Shown here in pieces: positions 27,171 to 34,973 of a stretch of DNA of 64,000 nucleotides (positions within the stretch are counted from its first letter, which is position 1; each line of letters opens with the position of its first letter). A model generated the notes under the pieces. That model was not told where the DNA came from and did not search any database. It saw nothing but the letters and a program-made list of their open reading frames with translations. This DNA comes from Geothrix sp. 21YS21S-4 (GTDB taxonomy: Bacteria; Acidobacteriota; Holophagae; Holophagales; Holophagaceae). The stretch covers positions 1,860,001 to 1,924,000 of the forward strand of contig NZ_CP132719.1 in assembly GCF_030845995.1 (NCBI RefSeq), given 5' to 3'. A program made the position numbers and the translations under genes.

Positions 27171-27285
27171 GGTTCCTCCTGGGACGCTCGTCGATCTTCC
27201 CGGGGTTCCGCGACCCCGGTCAACCGGCGCCTCCGGCGCGGGAGCGGGCCGGAGATCCGGTCCGCTCTCCCATGCAGGCAATGGT
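27171..27285 (-). other. Intercistronic spacer with GC-rich hairpin between the CBS gene and the POT-like transporter
   Basis: It contains a stem CCGGGGT/ACCCCGG around 27208-27227, with no T run on the minus strand. It may attenuate read-through from the liv-CBS transcript into the transporter gene. Confidence 0.3.
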
Positions 27286-27705
27286 TCACTTGGCCTTGGC
27301 GAATTCCACGACGGCCCTCAGCATGTCGCCGACGGACATGATGCCCACCAGGGTCCCCGCGCCGTCCACGACGCACAGTCCGTAGAGCTTGTGGTCGAGG
27401 ATGGCCTGGGCCGCGGTGGCGAGATCCACGTCCGGGGTGACCGTGCGCGGGCGCGGATTCATCACGTCCTTCACGGGCGTCTTCGACAGGAGGTAGTGGA
27501 CTTCCCAGGTATCCAGGGAGGTAGCCTTCCCCGGTGTGTAGTCCTTGATCATCCGCTCGGTGATCAGGCCCGTGAACTTGCCGCCGGCCATCACCGGAAG
27601 GCGGCGGATGCCCTTCTCCTTCATCAGGTGGATGGCTTCGATGATCGAGGCATCCTGATCGATGGTGATGGGGTTTTTCGTCATCCACTTTTCGACGGTG
27701 GTCAT
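27286..27705 (-). CDS. Two-CBS-domain protein
   Basis: 139 residues made of a CBS pair: the first begins WMTKNPITIDQDASI and the second VMNPRPRTVTPDVDL, each ending in a LITE/IMSVGDML-type segment. Such pairs bind adenosine nucleotides or SAM and regulate partners. It follows livF by 9 bp in the same direction, so it is probably in the liv operon and could be a nucleotide-sensing regulator of the transporter; this is inference. Confidence 0.88.
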   Translation of the reverse strand: MTTVEKWMTKNPITIDQDASIIEAIHLMKEKGIRRLPVMAGGKFTGLITERMIKDYTPGKATSLDTWEVHYLLSKTPVKDVMNPRPRTVTPDVDLATAAQAILDHKLYGLCVVDGAGTLVGIMSVGDMLRAVVEFAKAK

Positions 27706-27714
27706 CGGATCTCC

Positions 27715-28419
27715 TCACATGCCCAGGAAGGCTTTCTTGATGTGGTCGTTGTCGAGCAGTTCCTCGCCCTTGCCCGACAGCACCACCCGACCCGTCTCCA
27801 TGACGTAGGCGCGGTGGGCGATGCGGAGGGACTGGTAGACGTTCTGCTCCACGAGAAGGATGGTAACTCCCTGCCTGTTGATGCCGGTGATGATGTCGAA
27901 GATGTTCTTCACGAGCAGAGGCGACAGCCCCAAAGAAGGCTCATCCAGCAGCAGGAGCTTGGGGTTGGCCATGAGGCCGCGGGCGATGGCCAGCATCTGC
28001 TGCTCGCCGCCGGACATGGTGCCACCCAGCTGTTTCTCCCGCTCCTTGAGGCGCGGAAACAGCTCGAACACCCAGTCGATGTTCTTCTGCCGGTCGCCCC
28101 GGGTGCCCTTGACGTAGGACCCCATCCGGAGATTCTCCATCACGGTCATTTCCGGAAAGATCCGGCGCCCCTCCGGCACCTGGACCAGCCCCCGCTCCAC
28201 CACGTCGTGGGGCGGGACCTTGACCAGGTTCTCCCCGCAGAACGTGATGGACCCCGACGCCGGCGCCACCAGGCGCGAGATGTTCTTGAGGGTGGTGGAT
28301 TTCCCGGCGCCGTTGGCGCCCACCACGGTGACGATCTCACCCTCGTGGACCTCCAGATCCACGTCCCACAAGACCTTGAGATCGCCGTACGAGAAGTTCA
28401 GCTTTTCGATCTTAAGCAT
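27715..28419 (-). CDS. livF: Branched-chain amino-acid ABC transporter ATPase LivF
   Basis: 234 residues. Walker A GANGAGKST, signature MSGGEQQMLAIARGL, Walker B LLLLDEPSLGL, and the LivF-typical VPEGRRIFPEMTVMENL. ATG at 28419 has GGTGAG five bases upstream; an in-frame GTG at 28428 is less likely. It overlaps the livG stop by 8 bp. Confidence 0.93.
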   Translation of the reverse strand: MLKIEKLNFSYGDLKVLWDVDLEVHEGEIVTVVGANGAGKSTTLKNISRLVAPASGSITFCGENLVKVPPHDVVERGLVQVPEGRRIFPEMTVMENLRMGSYVKGTRGDRQKNIDWVFELFPRLKEREKQLGGTMSGGEQQMLAIARGLMANPKLLLLDEPSLGLSPLLVKNIFDIITGINRQGVTILLVEQNVYQSLRIAHRAYVMETGRVVLSGKGEELLDNDHIKKAFLGM

Positions 28420-29131
28420 GGCTCTCACCCAGGTACGCGCTGATCACTTCGGGGTTGCTGACGACGTCCTGGGGGGAACCCTCCGTGAGTTTCTCGCCCG
28501 ACGTCAGGACCACGACGCGGTCGGAGATGCGCATGATGGCCTTCATGTCGTGCTCGATGACCATCTGCGTCAGGCCCCGCTGCTTGATGTCGAGAATGAG
28601 CTGGATGATCTCCTCGCTTTCGGCGGGGTTGAGCCCGCCCATCACCTCGTCCAGCAGCACCAGCTTGGGCTGCGTGGCGAGGGCGCGGGCCACCTCGAGC
28701 TTCTTCCGCTCGCCGATGGGCAGGCCGCCGGCCAGAAAGGCCGCCCGGTGCTCCATCCGCACCACCTTGAGCTGCTCCATGGCCATCTCGCGGGCGGTCT
28801 TGAGGGAGGAGGTGCGGGCCAGCGCCCCCACCATCACGTTGTCCACCACGGAGAGCTTGGCCAGGGGCCGCACCTTCTGCCAGGTCCGAACCATCCCCAG
28901 CATGCACACCTTGTCGGGCTGGAGCCCGTTCATCCGCCGGCCGTCGAACAGGATCTCGCCCTTGGAGGGCGGGTAGTAGCCGGTGATGCAGTTGAACAGC
29001 GTGGTCTTGCCCGCGCCGTTCGGCCCGATCAGGCCGGTGATGGTGCCCTCTTCCACGGCGAAGGAGACGTTGGAATTCGCCGCCAGCCCCCCGAAGAACT
29101 TGCTGACGTTCTTGATCTCCAGAATGGCCAT
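28412..29131 (-). CDS. livG: Branched-chain amino-acid ABC transporter ATPase LivG
   Basis: 239 residues. Walker A GPNGAGKTT, degenerate signature IGERKKLEVARAL, Walker B LVLLDEVMGGLNP and the C-terminal VVSNPEVISAYLGE segment typical of LivG. ATG at 29131 overlaps the livM stop (ATGA). It pairs with LivF to power the LivHM permease. Confidence 0.93.
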   Translation of the reverse strand: MAILEIKNVSKFFGGLAANSNVSFAVEEGTITGLIGPNGAGKTTLFNCITGYYPPSKGEILFDGRRMNGLQPDKVCMLGMVRTWQKVRPLAKLSVVDNVMVGALARTSSLKTAREMAMEQLKVVRMEHRAAFLAGGLPIGERKKLEVARALATQPKLVLLDEVMGGLNPAESEEIIQLILDIKQRGLTQMVIEHDMKAIMRISDRVVVLTSGEKLTEGSPQDVVSNPEVISAYLGESHA

Positions 29132-30180
29132 CAGACCGCCTCCCGCTGCCGGCGCGCGGCCAGCTTCCGGACGAAGCCCATGAGTCCCTCCGGCATGAAC
29201 AGGATCACCAGCACCACGAGGATGCCGTAGAGCAGGACGTGGGCGTGGGCCAGGTTCTCCTTGAGGAACAGCCCCGCCTTCGAATCGGCGGCCACGATCC
29301 CCACCTTCACGAGGAGATCCGTGAGCATGTTGCTTCGCAGAGCCTCGGAAAGTGGCACCAGCACGAGGGCTCCGAGCACCGGTCCCCACAGTGTGCCCAT
29401 CCCGCCGATGATGCAGATCAGCATGATCTGGACGGAGACATCGAGGCCCAGGACCGTGGGAGGATCCACGAACCCCACGTAGATCCCGTAGAAGCTGCCC
29501 GCCAGGGACGTCAGCACCGCCGAGATCACGAGTCCGATGTTCTTGTACCGCGCGATCGGGATGCCCAGGGAGTGGGCCGCGTCCTGGTCCTCCCGGATGG
29601 CCTGGAAGTAGTAGCCCAGCTTGGAGCGCTCCACCCACGCCGTGACGGCGATGGTGAGCAGGGCCAGGAAGAGCCCGATGTAGTAGAAGGGCACCTTGGT
29701 GAGGAATTCCGTCACCACGCGCTCGCCGATCTTGAAGGCGGGGATTTCGGTGGCGAGAATCCCTTCCGCGCCGTTGGTGAGGGTCGTGAGGTTGATGGCG
29801 GACAGCCGCATGATTTCGGCCACGGCGATGGACGCCAGGACGAAGTAGGGGCCGCGCAGGCGGAAGCAGATGCTGCCGATCGCCAGGGCCACCACGACCA
29901 CGGCCGCCACTCCCGCCCACACGCCCACCCAGGGGACGATCTGCTTGGAGTGCATCAGCATCATGGTGGTGTAGGCGCCCACGCCGAAATAGGCGGCGTG
30001 GCCCACGGAATGCTGGCCGGTGTAGCCCCCCAGGATGTTCCAGCTCTGCCCCTGGGACACGCTGAGGAACAGCAGGATCATCATGTGGAGCGCGTAGGGG
30101 CTTTCCACGTACCGCGGAATGGCCAGGAGCACGGCTAGGACGGCGAGGCCGAAGGCGGCCTTGAGAATGGTCTTGGTCAT
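29131..30180 (-). CDS. livM: Branched-chain amino-acid ABC transporter permease LivM
   Basis: 349 residues, nine to ten helices. The LivM signature regions are present: NILGGYTGQHSVGHAAYFGVG, shortened here to its core GYTGQHSVGHAAYFG; RLRGPYFVLASIA; IGGMGTLWGPVLGA; and the ending MPEGLMGFVRK. Inner-membrane half of the uptake channel; starts 10 bp after livH. Confidence 0.93.
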   Translation of the reverse strand: MTKTILKAAFGLAVLAVLLAIPRYVESPYALHMMILLFLSVSQGQSWNILGGYTGQHSVGHAAYFGVGAYTTMMLMHSKQIVPWVGVWAGVAAVVVVALAIGSICFRLRGPYFVLASIAVAEIMRLSAINLTTLTNGAEGILATEIPAFKIGERVVTEFLTKVPFYYIGLFLALLTIAVTAWVERSKLGYYFQAIREDQDAAHSLGIPIARYKNIGLVISAVLTSLAGSFYGIYVGFVDPPTVLGLDVSVQIMLICIIGGMGTLWGPVLGALVLVPLSEALRSNMLTDLLVKVGIVAADSKAGLFLKENLAHAHVLLYGILVVLVILFMPEGLMGFVRKLAARRQREAV

Positions 30181-30190
30181 GTCGTCCTCC

Positions 30191-31060
30191 TCAGGTCCGC
30201 GACTTGCCCATCAGGCCCGAAGGCTTGAAGAGGAGTACCAGCAGGAAGAGCACGAAGACCACCACGTCCTTCCACCCGGAGGAGATGTAGACCGCGCTCA
30301 TGGATTCGGTGATGCCGATCAGGATGCCGCCGAGCGTGGCGCCCACAACGCTGCCCATGCCCCCGAGGACGGTGATGACGAAGGCCTTCAGCGTGAAGAC
30401 CCCGCCCACCTGGGGAAAGATGTAGTAGGTCGGGGAGATGAGCGCGCCCGCCGTTCCCGCGAGGGCGGCTCCCAGGCCGAAGGCGATGATGGACATGCGC
30501 TTCACGTTGATGCCCATGAGCTGGGCGGCTTCGCGATCCTGGGCCGTGGCGCGGATGGCTTGGCCCGTGTCCGTCTTCAGCAGGAACCAGTAGAGGGCCG
30601 CCGTGATGGCCGCGGTGATCAGGAACGAGATGAGGAGGGGCGTGGAAACCGAGACGCCGCCTCCCACGGGGATGGTGGCCGAGGAATAGGAGGTGGTGAG
30701 GATTTTGTAGTCGGACGTGAAGATCAGCATCATCGAGTTGCTCATCACGAGCCCCAGGCCGATGGTCAGGAGGATCTGGTTCTGGGCCACGGCGTTCAGC
30801 ACGCGGTTGATGAACACCTTCTGGAGGACGCCCCCGAACAGGAACATCAGCGGGAAGCTGATGAGCACCGACACGAAGGGGTCGATCCCCAGGAGCGTGA
30901 ACAGCAGGTAGGTGACGTACATCCCCACCATCAGGATGTCGCCGTGGGCGAAGTTGATGACCCGCATCACGCCGAAGATGAGCGTGAGGCCGATGCCGAT
31001 GAGCGCGTACACCCCGCCGATCAGGATGCCGCTGATGAGGGATTGGAGGAAGACAGCCAT
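30191..31060 (-). CDS. livH: Branched-chain amino-acid ABC transporter permease LivH
   Basis: 289 residues, about eight helices. YALIGIGLTLIFGVMRVINF and HGDILMVGMYVTY at the N-terminus and VLGGMGSVVGATLGGI near the C-terminus are LivH hallmarks. Second permease subunit. It is preceded by a 106-bp gap with a strong hairpin that separates it from livK. Confidence 0.93.
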   Translation of the reverse strand: MAVFLQSLISGILIGGVYALIGIGLTLIFGVMRVINFAHGDILMVGMYVTYLLFTLLGIDPFVSVLISFPLMFLFGGVLQKVFINRVLNAVAQNQILLTIGLGLVMSNSMMLIFTSDYKILTTSYSSATIPVGGGVSVSTPLLISFLITAAITAALYWFLLKTDTGQAIRATAQDREAAQLMGINVKRMSIIAFGLGAALAGTAGALISPTYYIFPQVGGVFTLKAFVITVLGGMGSVVGATLGGILIGITESMSAVYISSGWKDVVVFVLFLLVLLFKPSGLMGKSRT

Positions 31061-31085
31061 GGGTTCGCGAGACTCCGGAGGGAAA

Positions 31086-31114
31086 GTCCCAGTCCGGCTT
31101 CACCGGACTGGGAC
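31086..31114 (-). promoter_or_regulatory. Intercistronic 12-bp hairpin between livK and livH
   Basis: A perfect inverted repeat, GTCCCAGTCCGG and its complement with a 5-base loop, without a proper T run on the minus strand. Such hairpins after a binding-protein gene usually protect the upstream message or partly terminate, giving more LivK than permease. Confidence 0.7.
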
Positions 31115-31166
31115 GCAGGAACCCGGGGATGTGCGCGCAACGCGGAACCCCCGGCCGGATTCGGCC

Positions 31167-32312
31167 TCACTTCCACCTGGGGAAGGGATAGACCGCCTTC
31201 TTGGTGGCGAACTGGGACGGCAGCACCGTCTCGTAGTTCCCGCCGAGGATCTGCTGCACCAGCATCTGGTGGTTGTTCTGGTTGGTGAACCCGTCGTAGT
31301 CCGCGAATTTCACCTCGCCCATGACGCCGTTCCACTTGCCGGCCTTGAGGGCGTCGCGGGTCTTGGCGCGGTCCCCGCCGGCGTGCTTGGCGGTCTCGGC
31401 CATCACGATCATCGAAGCGTAGGCGCAGGCGGCGTGGTAGGTGGCTTCCTTCCCGAACCGGGCCTTGTAGCGGGCGCCGAATTCCTTGGCGCCGGGCCAG
31501 TTCACGTCCTCCGTCCACTGCGTGCAGGAGATGACGTTCTCCGAGATGGCCCGCTCCTTGGCGAATTCGGCGGTGGTGAAGCCCGCGCCCGCGCCCAGGA
31601 ACGCCTGGGGCTGGAGGCCCACTTCCTTGGATTGCCGCATCAGCAGGATCGCATCCGCCACGTAGGAGACCATGAACACGAGGTCGGGGTTCTTGGACTT
31701 CACCTTGGCCAGGGTCGAGCGGTAGTCGGCGGAACCCTTGGGATAGGGCTCGTCCGCCACCACCTGGATCCCCTTCTTGGCGACGTAGTCCTTGGCCGTC
31801 TTCGACGTGGAGGTGCCGAAGTCGGTGTTCTCGTAGATGAAGGCGATGCTCCTGGGCTTCCCGAGGGCCGTGGCGGCATCGATGAGGCTGGAGGCGTACT
31901 GATCCGCCGGCGCGTTCATCCGGAAGACGTTCTTGAGCCCCTGGCGGGTGATCTCCTCCTTCGCCGCCGCGGGGATCAGGAGGGGCACGCGGTACTTCTC
32001 CGCCAGCTTGGCCACGGCGTTGGAGCAGGCCGACGTGTAGGGCCCCACCACGCCCACCACGTTGTCCCGGGTCGCCAGCTTCTCCATGGCGCTCATGGAT
32101 ATCTGCGGCTTGCCCGTGTCGTCCTCCCACACCAACTGGAGCTGGATGCCCTTCTTCCTGAGATCCTCCTCCGCCAGCTTGATGCCGTTGGTGATGTTCT
32201 CCCCGATGGGGGCCTCCGGGCCGCTCATGGAATTGATGACGCCGATCTTCTGTGCCAGGAGGCACGGAGACAGCGCCATGGCGGCGCCCAAGGCCAAGAG
32301 GTGCTTGCGCAT
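31167..32312 (-). CDS. livK: Branched-chain amino-acid ABC transporter substrate-binding protein LivK
   Basis: 381 residues with a cleavable signal peptide ending near SPCLLAQ. The mature protein starts KIGVINSMSGPEAPIG, the usual LivK entry; YGTS-type ligand motifs appear as NTDFGTS, and GVVGPYTSACSNAVA corresponds to the ligand-binding loop. First gene of the liv operon. AGGAG precedes the ATG. Family members also bind aromatic acids or amides, so leucine-type specificity is likely but not certain. Confidence 0.9.
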   Translation of the reverse strand: MRKHLLALGAAMALSPCLLAQKIGVINSMSGPEAPIGENITNGIKLAEEDLRKKGIQLQLVWEDDTGKPQISMSAMEKLATRDNVVGVVGPYTSACSNAVAKLAEKYRVPLLIPAAAKEEITRQGLKNVFRMNAPADQYASSLIDAATALGKPRSIAFIYENTDFGTSTSKTAKDYVAKKGIQVVADEPYPKGSADYRSTLAKVKSKNPDLVFMVSYVADAILLMRQSKEVGLQPQAFLGAGAGFTTAEFAKERAISENVISCTQWTEDVNWPGAKEFGARYKARFGKEATYHAACAYASMIVMAETAKHAGGDRAKTRDALKAGKWNGVMGEVKFADYDGFTNQNNHQMLVQQILGGNYETVLPSQFATKKAVYPFPRWK

Positions 32313-32375
32313 GGCAGCTCCTGCTCAAAAGTGTTGTTGTTGGAAAGTTGAGAAGAGTCTACACCCCCGAAGGTT

Positions 32376-32419
32376 AAAAAAAGCACGGAACTCGCGGGAG
32401 GACCCGGGAGTTCCGTGCT
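32376..32419 (-). terminator. Rho-independent terminator of the porin gene
   Basis: A 12-bp perfect stem (AGCACGGAACTC 32382-32393; complement 32408-32419) is followed on the minus strand by a run of seven T (the A run at 32376-32382). It isolates the porin transcript from the livK region. Confidence 0.85.
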
Positions 32420-32454
32420 GTGCGACTGGACAAGGATCAGCTAAGCGATCCGGC

Positions 32455-33726
32455 TCAGTAGGAGAACATGAGGGAGGCGACGAGGGTGTTGCCACCCTGC
32501 TCGCCGGTCTGGCCGGCGCGGGGAGCCAGGAAGTTCTTGCTGCGGATGATGTAGTCGAGCTTCACCTTGCCCGCGGACTGCTTGGTGGGGATGAAGACGT
32601 AGTTGTAGCCCACGGTGACTTCCGTGTACTTGGGGCTGAAGTCGCCGGTCGCCGTCTTGTAGGGGTTGGCAACGGTGTACCAGTCGTCGCCGGAGTTGTA
32701 GTTCAGCACGTCGTAGCGGCCGGTGATCCAGTGGTTGCCCATCTTGTAGGCGCCGTCCACCGCGTAGCCCGCGAACTTCTGGTCCAGGTGCTCGCGCAGG
32801 GGAGCCGCGGCGGCGGTGAACACGGTGGGGTAGCGGCGGCCCAGGAGGCCCGTGGCGTACTCCGCGCTCATCTGCCACGCGGCGCTGTTGAAGGCGTAGT
32901 AGGCGCCCATCATGGTCGTCTTGTCTTTGTTGTCCCGGATCTGGCTGGCGTTGGGCGCACCGACGGCCCAGCTGGCGGGGACGGTGGCGGACACGAAGGT
33001 GGAGTCCTTCAGGTTCGTCACGCCCTCGCGGTAGTAGACGCCCGCCTTGTGGCGAGACAGGAAGTTGCTGTCGAAACGGAAGGTCCAGTCCTTCTGGGCA
33101 TTGCCGGCGCCGGCCACCGTGTTCTCGTTGTTCTTGCCGCCGCTGCCGTCATCCGTGGTGCCGTTGGACACGGCCACGTTGATCTTGCCCTGGAAGGCCT
33201 TCGCATCGCCGTAGGTGTAGCTGGCCCACACGCCGCGGTCGCGGGAATCGGCGAAGCGACGGTTGATCTGGTTGCGGTCCCAGAAGAGGATTTCGCGGGC
33301 GGCGACCAGGGTGGCTTCGTAGCCGGTCGGCATCTTGAACTGGCCGGCCTTGACGTTGAATCCGTTGCCGGGAGCCCAGGTCACGACCAGATCCTGGAGG
33401 ACATTGTTGGGGGCGCCGGGCGCCGCCGCGTTGTTGTTGTTGGGATCGAACATCACGTTCCAGCTGAACGTGTCGGTGATGGTGCCGCTCATGTAGATTT
33501 CGGCGCGCTTCACAGCGAAGTTGTTCTCCTGGAAGCGGGAGTCCAGGGCGTAGTATTTCGAGGCCCCGGCGGAGGCGGTCGTGTTGAGCCGCAGGTTGTT
33601 GTCCATCATCTGGGTGGCCCAGAACTCGAGGAGAACCCCATCCATCTTGATGGTGGGGGTCTGGGCCTGAGCCGCGGCCCCGGCAGCTAGCAGCGCAGCG
33701 ATGCCGGCAAGGCGGAAGATCTTCAT
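32455..33726 (-). CDS. Outer-membrane porin, phosphate-selective porin O/P-like
   Basis: 423 residues with a signal peptide (cleaved near AAAQAQ) and alternating amphipathic strands, ending in the aromatic residue expected of a beta-barrel (LMFSY). The IKMDGVLLEFWATQ entry, VKRAEIYMSGTITDTFSWNVMFDPN and VKAGQFKMPTGYE match the pattern of OprP/OprO-like porins, where VGxFKxPF-type strands recur. The substrate is not shown by sequence; family members are not all phosphate-specific. AGGAG lies six bases before the ATG. A long 5' leader and a CRP-like site lie upstream. Confidence 0.85.
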   Translation of the reverse strand: MKIFRLAGIAALLAAGAAAQAQTPTIKMDGVLLEFWATQMMDNNLRLNTTASAGASKYYALDSRFQENNFAVKRAEIYMSGTITDTFSWNVMFDPNNNNAAAPGAPNNVLQDLVVTWAPGNGFNVKAGQFKMPTGYEATLVAAREILFWDRNQINRRFADSRDRGVWASYTYGDAKAFQGKINVAVSNGTTDDGSGGKNNENTVAGAGNAQKDWTFRFDSNFLSRHKAGVYYREGVTNLKDSTFVSATVPASWAVGAPNASQIRDNKDKTTMMGAYYAFNSAAWQMSAEYATGLLGRRYPTVFTAAAAPLREHLDQKFAGYAVDGAYKMGNHWITGRYDVLNYNSGDDWYTVANPYKTATGDFSPKYTEVTVGYNYVFIPTKQSAGKVKLDYIIRSKNFLAPRAGQTGEQGGNTLVASLMFSY

Positions 33727-33797
33727 GGGGGACTCCTATGGAGGGTTGGGGGGACTGGGCAGAGGGCGAGCAATGATCCGAGGAGCGGTCAGACCAT

Positions 33798-33816
33798 CTG
33801 ATGTCTCAGACATCAG
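33798..33816. promoter_or_regulatory. 19-bp palindrome in the porin leader
   Basis: CTGATGTC-TCA-GACATCAG, perfect 8-bp arms, lies between the predicted transcription start (about 33875) and the porin ATG. It could be a repressor operator or a stabilising 5' mRNA hairpin. A second perfect palindrome, AACGGCGCCGTT (33856-33867), lies near the predicted start. Confidence 0.45.
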
Positions 33817-33881
33817 GCTCCCGGATGTGGAGGTGATCAAACGGTTCTCAAGCTAAACGGCGCCGTTCCCGCCGTCCATCA

Positions 33882-33923
33882 AAAATAGACCAAAGGTTCC
33901 CCCCCTTGTGATGAAGCGCACAA
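33882..33923 (-). promoter_or_regulatory. Candidate CRP-dependent (class II) promoter of the porin gene
   Basis: The + strand reads TGTGATGAAGCGCACA at 33908-33923, nine of ten matches to the CRP half-sites TGTGA-N6-TCACA. On the minus strand TATTTT follows at 33887-33882. Counting from that -10, the start would be about 33875 and the CRP-like centre about -40.5, the class II spacing. No good -35 is present, as expected for an activator-dependent promoter. Confidence 0.45.
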
Positions 33924-33954
33924 AGCTGTGGCGACTTCCTTGTAATGAGAGGGT

Positions 33955-33971
33955 TACGCAGGAGTTACGCG
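33955..33971. promoter_or_regulatory. Direct repeat TTACGC with 11-bp period
   Basis: TTACGC at 33955-33960 and 33966-33971 are spaced by one helical turn, as in direct-repeat sites of OmpR/PhoB-type regulators. About 230-245 bp upstream of the porin ATG. Confidence 0.25.
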
Positions 33972-34197
33972 CTCCGGAACCCCCATGGTTGCTTGATCTG
34001 GATCATGACAACACTTTCCCGAACCGGCTCCCTGGAAAGGCGCCAAAGACCTCTTCGGTGCCCCTCTCCGACGCCTCCGTCTCAGAGGCCCTCCTCCCTT
34101 TCGGAGAAGAGCTGATGGATGAGGAGTCAGCCGACAGGCTGGGCCGATGAGAACCGTCGCGCGGAACGGAAGGGCCTGCGGAAGCCGGCAATCGCCT
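33972..34197. other. Non-coding stretch upstream of the porin, with an FNR-like box
   Basis: Together with 33727-33971 this makes about 470 bp without a gene. Short open frames here lack ribosome sites and codon bias. TTGATCTGGATCAT (33994-34007) matches nine of ten half-site bases of the FNR box TTGAT-N4-ATCAA. Nothing else was recognised. Confidence 0.4.
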
Positions 34198-34623
34198 TCA
34201 CACATACCTGATCCAACTCCGTACCAGCGCCCGGAGAGAAGCGCGTGCGTCGAGAAGGGACTCCATCCCTTCAAACACCATCCCGGCTCGACCCTTCGCC
34301 ACTCAAGTGAGGAGATTCGCTGGGTCCTCGATTTCAGAACGCTCGGGGAGCCCAGCCTGAACCTTGGCTCCAAAGTGAAGCATGATGCCCATGCCGTCCT
34401 TGGCTCGAAGGTTCAGCGTGGCGAAATGGTTCCCCGTGCGAAAAGGGGGCGCATTCCACTTGATCCCTTCCGAAATGGCCGGATCGGCCCCGAGGATGAT
34501 CCGACGAATCCCTTCGATCCCGGGCTTGAAGGGATGTTTAAGCGTCGACATGAAGGCATCCACGGCCCTTATCGAATCCGGCGGAAGAATGGGACTGCTG
34601 GGTTTGGGTTTCCTGGAGGACAC
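34198..34623 (-). pseudogene. DUF1801 (YdhG-like) gene interrupted by one in-frame TGA
   Basis: From a GTG at 34623 (AGGGGGAG five bases upstream) the frame encodes a DUF1801 protein: AVDAFMSTLKHPFKPG, GIKWNAPPFRTG, HFATLNLRAKDGMGIMLHFG and IEDPANLLT. A TGA (34305-34303) then stands exactly where this family has a tryptophan (LL-x-W). The same frame continues for 34 more family-like codons (VAKGRAGMVFEGMESLL to LVRSWIRYV) to a second TGA at 34198. A single TGG-to-TGA change explains it. It is either a recent pseudogene, a sequencing error, or, less likely, read-through. Function of intact members is unclear. It sits beside a tRNA gene. Confidence 0.75.
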
Positions 34624-34827
34624 GGCGCTCCCCCTGAAACGACCCAACGAACGGGAGCGCCGGAGCAGGCCGGTTGTCCGATGGGCAAAGGAACGTCAGA
34701 GCATAAATTGGCGAGCACTCGCACCATCGGCACGCACCACTCACCTCCTCGATCGATCCCGATCCGGCGAATGGATGGAAGACATCTCCGGCCGGACAGT
34801 CCTCCCACCTCGCGAGCCATCAACAAG
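34624..34827. other. Spacer between DUF1801 remnant and tRNA-Arg terminator
   Basis: About 200 bp with no gene-like frame, repeat or recognisable site seen. Confidence 0.4.
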
Positions 34828-34851
34828 AAGCCCCTGCAATGGCAGGGGCTT
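34828..34851 (-). terminator. Terminator downstream of tRNA-Arg
   Basis: A 10-bp perfect stem, AAGCCCCTGC and its complement with a 4-base loop, lies 6 bp after the tRNA 3' end and is followed on the minus strand by the T-rich CTTCTTGTTG. Confidence 0.75.
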
Positions 34852-34857
34852 AGGTGG

Positions 34858-34931
34858 TGGTCCCGGAGCGACTCGAACGCCCGACCCTCAGATTCGTAGT
34901 CTGATGCTCTATCCAGCTGAGCTACGGGACC
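34858..34931 (-). tRNA. tRNA-Arg (anticodon ACG)
   Basis: Full cloverleaf on the minus strand: acceptor GGTCCCG/CGGGACC, D arm GCTC/GAGC, anticodon stem TCAGA/TCTGA with loop CTACGAA giving anticodon ACG (reads CGN after A34 deamination), T arm with TTCGAGT. The CCA end is not encoded. It is bounded by its own promoter and terminator. Confidence 0.96.
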
Positions 34932-34945
34932 GCACTGAAGAGATG

Positions 34946-34973
34946 ATTCTACCGGATCTCCGGCGACTGTCCA
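34946..34973 (-). promoter_or_regulatory. Promoter of tRNA-Arg inside the 3' end of the GlpD-like gene
   Basis: On the minus strand TGGACA (34973-34968) and TAGAAT (34951-34946) are each one mismatch from the sigma-70 consensus, with a 16-bp spacer. The -10 begins with the TAG stop codon of the GlpD-like gene. The start would fall about eight bases before the mature tRNA. Confidence 0.65.

Noticed and set aside
33908-34150. An 80-codon + strand frame between the porin and the DUF1801 remnant
   Set aside because: No ribosome site, no codon bias, and it begins inside the CRP-like site; treated as non-coding.
34198-34931. The tRNA-Arg and neighbouring broken gene as an integrated-element border
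   Set aside because: No integrase, no direct repeat of the tRNA 3' end and no phage or plasmid genes were found in the flanks.
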